A DNA stretch of 64,000 bases from Bromus sterilis (Eukaryota > Streptophyta > Magnoliopsida > Poales > Poaceae): assembly GCA_950022295.1 (NCBI GenBank), contig OX465595.1:118670270-118734269 (forward strand). Reading direction: 5' to 3'. Shown here piece by piece: positions 58,527 through 64,000 of the stretch; the first letter of the stretch is position 1, and each line of letters begins with the position of its first letter. A model generated the notes under the pieces. It did no database searches. It had not been told where the DNA came from and saw nothing but the letters and a program-made list of their open reading frames with translations. Made by a program: the position numbers and the translations under genes.

Positions 58527-60009
58527 CAAATGAAAAGCCAACAGAGGTTGTCCGTGGATGCGACCGATCACGTCAGCAGATGTTTGAAGACTCAAATTAG
58601 ATGGATGTAGCCGTAGATGCTTTTGTATCATTATTAACCAACTTTGCCACTAAAGCAAATCCACATGTGATTCGAATCCAACCAAAGCTGAAAAAACGTC
58701 AATCCCACACCCAATCTAAATATTATTATTGTTTAGCAAACATAAACATTTAGCAATTAGAAATAATATTTTTATAAGGTTGCCTACGAAGAAGCAATGG
58801 AAGATCGTGTACTATTTGTTCTAGGAACATGTGATTTTTTGGGCTTTTTATAGACAAGGTAGATAATTACGAAAATAGTAATGTTAAATATATTGGCACA
58901 ATTTATTAAACAATTTTAAATATATCTTAGCAGTTAGTGGTCAAATATGGAGGATTTTGATGGAAAATGCCTAATGAAGGACGGGCTCCATGGAGGCCAA
59001 TATTCAATACCGTTTTTATACACTGCGAAAATATATCAGGAAAAAAATGTGACGTTCATACCACACACCTGCAATTTTTCTCATAATAATATATTTTCAA
59101 ACATGGTGTACAAAAAAATATAAATACGTATATCAAAATTGGCCTTTTTTGTTTTGGACCGAGTTTTTCGTATATAGCTTAAAAATCACTACAAGTTTAT
59201 ACAAAAATATTACAGATTGAGTTCTAAATTTTGTTTTTAATTTATTTTTTCAAAATACTGGCCTTCATAACTTCACACACGGATTTTGACTGCATACTGT
59301 GTATGATATTTTGAAATGGAGGCACGTAGTATCAAAGAATGGTATAAATCCAAGTCAGAAAAATTGCTATAAGGGCACTACTTTGTGTGGAAAATAGAGT
59401 CATTCACTGGGAGTTTCAAATATTTGCTTTTTTATAAGATATACTTATTTAGAAATTATATTAACACCTTGACGTATCTATAAAAAATATTCTTATATTG
59501 AACTTATATTATATCTAGAGCATAATTTTGAATTTTGGAGAGGGCCTTCAATTACTTGGGTATGGCCAACAAAACACTCGAAATTAGGAATCATGTGATG
59601 TTGTGTCTCTTGTGTGCCTGTTGGCTGCTTGTGGCCACATCTTACATTCTTAAGAAGTTGGTTCCAATTCTCTCAACATGCAAAGTGTCCACCTCACCTA
59701 AGCCACTACATTTATTAACTTAACATGCACACATAACACCTCATCAAAGGCCAACCACAATATGCATGAGATAAAGTTTTAATTAATAATTAATCTCATG
59801 CACAAATCCATCTCACCACACATGACACCACATCAAAGGTCAATCAACATGCATGAGAATTTTTTCATTGTATCATGTCACTTATATTGAATTAATATTT
59901 TCGATTACACAATAATAAAATACGATATATAATATTATTTTTATTTTTAATTTATATATTATTAATTTAACTATTCATGCTCCATACATTCAAAATATAT
60001 TACACTTGA
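58527..60009. other. AT-rich intergenic, no gene seen
   Basis: No supported ORF. It contains two similar units at 59722-59790 and 59815-59860 (CATCAAAGG(C/T)CAA(C/T)CA...CATGCATGAGA) and a TTAATTAATAATTAA near-palindrome at 59778-59795. Confidence 0.4.
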
Positions 60010-60041
60010 ATCCCGCAGCAACGCGCGGGGTATCCTCTAGT
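60010..60041 (+). mobile_element. Helitron-like 3' end
   Basis: The sequence has a CCCGC...GCGGG hairpin (60012-60029) followed by TATCCTCTAG and T, the form of a Helitron 3' terminus (hairpin then CTAG, host T). The 5' end is not found, so only the terminus is annotated. From memory this CCCGCAGCAACGCGCGGG type is common in grasses. Confidence 0.4.
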
Positions 60042-60347
60042 TACTGTTGTTTTGAATGTGCTTTCTTATTGCTGGAGACGTGAAATGGTTACTACTAGTT
60101 TTTGTTTTGTTTTTTAGGGTAATGGTTACTGGAGTAGGTTTGGAGCTTATGGTCAGGTGCCTAATTATGTCCAGAACTATTTTCTTACTGAATGTTTGCT
60201 GCAGACGTGAAATGATTGCTAGGTTTGGCCACATAACTGTAGTTTTTTTAGGAATTTTCCAAAGGAGTTGGTTTTGTCGCAAGATCACGGGCACGTGTTG
60301 TCTTTCTTCACAGAATCACAGTTGGCACTTGGCACCGTAAGATAAAT

Positions 60348-60600
60348 CGAGTGTTTAGGCGGTGTGCTCGTGTCGTGCTTCTGGATCGTTCTCGCTTTCG
60401 CTGCGATGCGGTGGGCTCGAGCGGGCGGGGGACGGCAGATGAGGCACTGACGTGTGGGGACAGGTTCTGCACTCCCCCCCCCCCCCCCCCTCCTCACATC
60501 GATCCCCACCCTTTGGGCGCACACCTCACAGCACCCATTCCGTCAGAGAGGGAGAGATAGAGAGCAGTTCGAAAAAAAAGGAGAGAGAGAGAGTGCGGCG
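60348..60600 (+). promoter_or_regulatory. Promoter/5' UTR of the 60601 gene
   Basis: It changes from AT-rich to GC-rich about 250 bp before the start codon. It contains a run of 17 C at 60474-60490 and a GAGAGGGAGAGATAGAGAG purine tract at 60544-60595, typical of cereal 5' UTRs. No TATA box is clear. Confidence 0.45.
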
Positions 60601-61379
60601 ATGACGATGCCACCGGCGGCCGACCGGCCGCGGATCACGCTGGAGGACTACGTCCTCTTCTTCACCACCCGCACCGGCCGAGACCTCACCATCGACCAAC
60701 TCAACCAGGTCGGCAGACCCCCCTCCCCTCCTCTCCCCATCTCTCCGCGCGCCCTCTCAACTCCTCCTGTTCGCGTCGCAGATCGTCTTCATGCACGGCT
60801 TCAAGAAGTTCCACCGCTCCAACAAGGTATCTCCCTCTTCACCGCGGGCTGGACAACTCCGCTCCCTCGCTCACCAGAGAGCAACCAAGTTAACGATCCA
60901 TTCGTTAATCGCAGACGGCGATCGTCGACGCGCTCAACTCGTTCGAGCTATTGCGCCCGCGCCGCGCCACCGTCAGCATCAACGCCTTCGCGCCGCCGCC
61001 GGGCGCCGCGGGGCCCGCCGCGGCCGTGCTCTCCACGGAGGCCGTCAGGCGCGACATCGAGGACCTCGGCTGGCGCGAGTGCCCCGTCGGCTCCGTCCTC
61101 TCCATCCACGCCGGGGCGGTCGACGGCGACTCCTTCCCCGTCCCCCTCGCCACCCTCCCCCCGGGCTCCGCCACCGCCCAGAGCGTCTCCCCTCCGAGCA
61201 CACTCAGCGCCTCCTCTGGCCTGCCTCCCGCGCCCCCGGGCGTGGCGTCGAAGAGGAATCTTCTGGGCCCGAGGGGCAAGGGGAAGGCGGCGACTAAAAG
61301 GAAGGAGAAGCGCATGAGGGAGCTGCTCACGCTCCCGTCCATCGAGGTCGACGATGAGTCCAGGTCCGCTGCCGCCTGA
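60601..61379 (+). CDS. Plant-specific protein of unknown function, three exons
   Basis: Exons 60601-60708, 60782-60826 and 60915-61379 with GT-AG introns in phase 0, giving 205 residues. The N-terminal ~75 residues form a conserved-looking block: RITLEDYVLFFTTRTGRDLT, IVFMHGFKKFHRSNK, then TAIVDALNSFELLRPRRATV. I recall this pattern from a plant-only family (possibly the one listed as DUF7787), not checked. A second short block (LSTEAVRRDIEDLGWRECPV) follows, then a Pro/Ser-rich linker and a basic stretch (KRNLLGPRGKGKAATKRKEK) that could act as a nuclear signal. The start at 60601 has a GGCGATGAC context; an in-frame upstream ORF exists but would read through the poly-C leader. No signal peptide or membrane segment. 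Role unknown. Confidence 0.85.
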
Positions 61380-62870
61380 CGGCTGTTGGGCTGCGCCGCT
61401 TCTATGCCGTCGATGGCTCTCGTTCTCTCTCGCCGTTCGTGCGCAGGGCGGCGGCGGCATCGCCTCACCTGTTTTTTTATTTGTGGTGTCGTAGTAACTT
61501 GCTCGTGGTTGAAGCAGCGTCGAACTGGCGATTGATTTTGGGTTTCCTTTTGTGCTTGCTGCTTCGATGGTGATCTATCTGTAGTTGTAAATTAATTTTA
61601 GTGGTTCTGGGAGATCTGTGTTAATGATCAGAAACGATAATTATATGTCTGTATTTTGGGAGATGCGTTTTGTTTCTTGCCTTTGATGATCCAGATGCTG
61701 ATTGCTGGTTTGAGTCTTTGCCGCTCTGAATCTTAATGGTCCTTTAGTTCAGCAATGTGGACTGCAGTTGCAGGAACTGCTCGTCCTATCGTTAATAGTG
61801 TGCCAACATGTAGTATAGTGCGAATTTCTGGTAGCCGTATGAACATGTCAAATTTGACTTGAAAATATTGTAATATGAAGTATGCACAAAAAAACAAAAT
61901 TTCAGCCCAAAACCAACAACAAAAAAGCCAATTTAAAAACAAATATTTGTCTTTTTTTCATACGCCACATGTGAAAGTATAATGGTATGAAAATTTGCAC
62001 ATATATCATATACATGTGTATATATATTTATAAAAAAATTCAATGCTTTTTTAATAATATAAAATATATTTTATGACTTGTTCAAACTAAAGGGCTACGT
62101 GTAGCTCGGTCTACGTTAGCATTATTCGAGTACATTATCTCCTTCATAGTTTACTTGACCTGCGCGTTGCTGCGGGACTATTAAGAAATAATTTTATGTG
62201 TTTAAAACACGTGAAAAATTTATGAATCATAGTATAATTTGATTATAAATTATTTTTCGAAAGATACATTGTTTAAAGTAAAAAAACTAAGAAAATTTGA
62301 TGAAAAGTTAAAAATGAGTTTGATTTTTGTTTCATTAATAGTTTCTTGACAATATATCAGCGAGATGATATGAGAAGAAAACAATTTGAATAGAGATGAT
62401 GAAGATGTGCCCACCCTTGGCTAAATCTAAAACAATGATAGCAATTTTGGATGTGTATTTATAAAAAGAAATGACACATAGAAAAATAAATTGCAATGTA
62501 ACTAATTTGATTTTCTATAAAAATGTTGCTTATAAATTGTGAGGTGGAGTGCATAAAAAGTTTTATTTATTTGTGATAGGATGCATGCACATGCAAAGTT
62601 AATGGTAGCTTATGCATGAAGAGTTAGTGGAAGAGTTTTACATGATGAACCTACTTGATGATGTGGATAGCTTGCATATCAAGATAAACAGGTTAGTGGG
62701 GATGAACTATTTAGGTATTATAAATATTAAAAATATATAATTTAAAAATATAACATCTAAATTTTATGATTATTAGTTTTTTAATATATATTTTGTTTTA
62801 TGTTGATTAAATTAATGACCTAGAGGGATTTTAAACTGTGAAAGAGGAAGTAACTAGTACCTATAAAAGG
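61380..62870. other. 3' UTR then AT-rich intergenic
   Basis: Roughly the first 350 bases are T/G-rich and probably the 3' UTR. Beyond that no gene is seen. At 62162-62177 the inverted core GCGCGTTGCTGCGGGA repeats the Helitron-like terminus of 60010-60025 in the opposite orientation. Confidence 0.45.
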
Positions 62871-62872
62871 TA

Positions 62873-62968
62873 CTCCCTTCCATCCATGACAAGTGTTAAT
62901 CATTTGGTATAAAATTTATGTTAACTTAATTTAAAAAGAGTGACATTTATTATTGATGAAGAAAGTAG
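62873..62968. mobile_element. Degenerate Stowaway MITE, 96 bp
   Basis: The left end is CTCCCTTCCATCCATGACAA; the right end, reverse-complemented, is CTACTTTCTTCATCAATAAT, an eroded match. TA flanks both sides (62871-62872 and 62969-62970). The length matches the intact copy at 56362-56455. Confidence 0.65.
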
Positions 62969-62970
62969 TA

Positions 62971-63479
62971 ATTTAATAATGCATAATTCATCTTTCACTT
63001 CTATAATATCTTTTAAAACTTGTGTTGCAACCGACTATTAATTTACAACCTGGTTTCTTTCTTTTCCTTTTCTCTCTCATCTAACTCATTTAAGATAAAA
63101 TATTTTTATATATATCTTGTTGATCGTACCTTATTAGACTTGCTTTAGGAAAATTAAAAATTCGATGTCTTCATTACTTTATGGGTGGAGTGTAGCTTGC
63201 GTCATGAGATAAAGGCAACCTTTTTTTTGAACAACACAAAGGTGTCGAAGGACCTAGGCATATACAGTATTAGAGAAGCATAGAACATTTTACATAACCA
63301 ACACATAAAAGAAAATTACAAACAAGTCCAAACATATTGCAAAAAAATACCTCAAATGTAAAAATAAAAGTGCAATCGGGTCCTTGTCGTCGTCTTCAAC
63401 CCTGGTCCAATCCCACCACCGCTAGGGACGAAACCACTTGGGGTGGAAGAACGGCTACACCACCAGTTGAAGTCTAGAA
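62971..63479. other. Intergenic, no gene seen
   Basis: AT-rich, with a T-run followed by GAACAACACAAAGG (63218-63243). No supported ORF or terminal repeats. Confidence 0.4.
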
Positions 63480-63850
63480 GACCCTGGACCACTTGTAGCC
63501 AGTTGTTGCTCAATCCAGTAATGAAGATGAATACATGGCCATTACCGAAGCTTATAAGAATCTGTTTGGTTGAAAAAATTATATGCTTAGCTTTGTGGAG
63601 ATACTACTTGCATGAATCTGTTTTGTGACTATGAAAGTGGCATATACTTAACTAAGGATCAAATGTTCCATGAGACGACAAAGCACATTGATATCAAATA
63701 CCATTATATTTGAGACATTGTTTCTCAAGGTAAAATAAAGGTATGAAAGATTAGTACTCATGATAATCCCGTTCATATGATGACAAAGCCTGTTCCTGAT
63801 GCTAAGTTTGAGCTTTGCTTAGACTTAGTTGGTATAACTGCTTAGCCCTA
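63480..63850 (+). pseudogene. Copia RNase H C-terminal fragment
   Basis: Pieces in shifting frames read VVAQSSNEDEYMAITEAYK, CDYESGIYLTKDQMFHETTK, HIDIKYHYI and ISTHDNPVHMMTKPVPDAKF, the usual end of a copia pol. In-frame stops and frame changes (near 63575, 63720 and 63735) show decay. A polypurine-like TCTCAAGGTGGAG at about 63930 may mark the start of a 3' LTR that runs out of the window. Confidence 0.88.
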
Positions 63851-64000
63851 ATGGTTGTTTGGCGTTGAAAATGTTTTTTTCTTTATTCGGAAACGAGTTA
63901 CTCATTCATGCTACAAGGTGGAATTTATCTCAAGGTGGAGTTTGTTGAAGTTATGATCCAAATTCATATGAAGCTAAAGGCTAACTTCTGACGGAGTGGA

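Noticed and set aside
60905..61468. Antisense ORFs of 170-187 codons and alternative-frame ORFs over the second gene
   Set aside because: They are shadows of the GC-rich third exon. The spliced plus-strand frame explains the region better.

Overview
This window looks like a piece of a large grass genome, most likely a Triticeae cereal (wheat, barley or Aegilops type). The reasons are the dense nesting of LTR retrotransposons, Stowaway MITEs with CTCCCTCCG ends, a plant-type mariner element, and two spliced genes with GT-AG introns and GC-rich first exons. The genus is an inference and has not been checked by any search.

Layout, left to right. Bases 1-2771 hold two LTR copies of one family facing each other tail to tail, forming a 1.1-kb-arm inverted repeat. 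Then come a broken Ty3-type reverse transcriptase fragment (2772-3383), an unclassified repeat (3384-4560) and a decayed mariner element (about 4560-7494, minus strand). The first host gene, 8040-11282 (+), is a five-exon DEAD-box RNA helicase of the RH24 (DDX42-like) group and is apparently intact. Bases 11283-15182 are intergenic with MITE remnants, ending in a gene-like acidic sequence.

Bases 15183-55420 are one stack of insertions, resolved here from five target-site duplications. A solo LTR (E4, TSD ATTTA) received E3, a minus-strand non-autonomous Ty3-type element (TSD GAGTG). E2, a non-autonomous relative of E3 on the plus strand, landed in E3's left LTR (TSD ATGTG). E1, a complete Athila-like Ty3 element with broken gag-pol, landed in E3's right LTR (TSD CCTGC). 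That right LTR also carries E6, a foreign LTR fragment, and E6 holds the youngest insertion, E5, a copia-like element with gag but no visible pol (TSD CTTCC). Removing them in order restores continuous flanking sequence at every level.

Bases 55421-60600 hold the continuation of the split gene-like sequence, a MITE containing a 94-bp Stowaway, an 836-bp non-autonomous hAT element with a perfect 8-bp TSD (57683-58518), AT-rich sequence and a Helitron-like 3' end near 60041. The second host gene, 60601-61379 (+), has three exons and encodes a 205-residue plant-specific protein of unknown function. The rest is AT-rich intergenic sequence with a second, degenerate Stowaway (62873-62968) and a decayed copia RNase H fragment (63480-63850).

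The host genes look ordinary. The less familiar material is in the retroelements: the E2/E3 family with an unrecognised coding cassette and copied polypurine-tract motifs, E1's extra coiled-coil ORF, the chimeric E3 LTR, and the gag-only E5.
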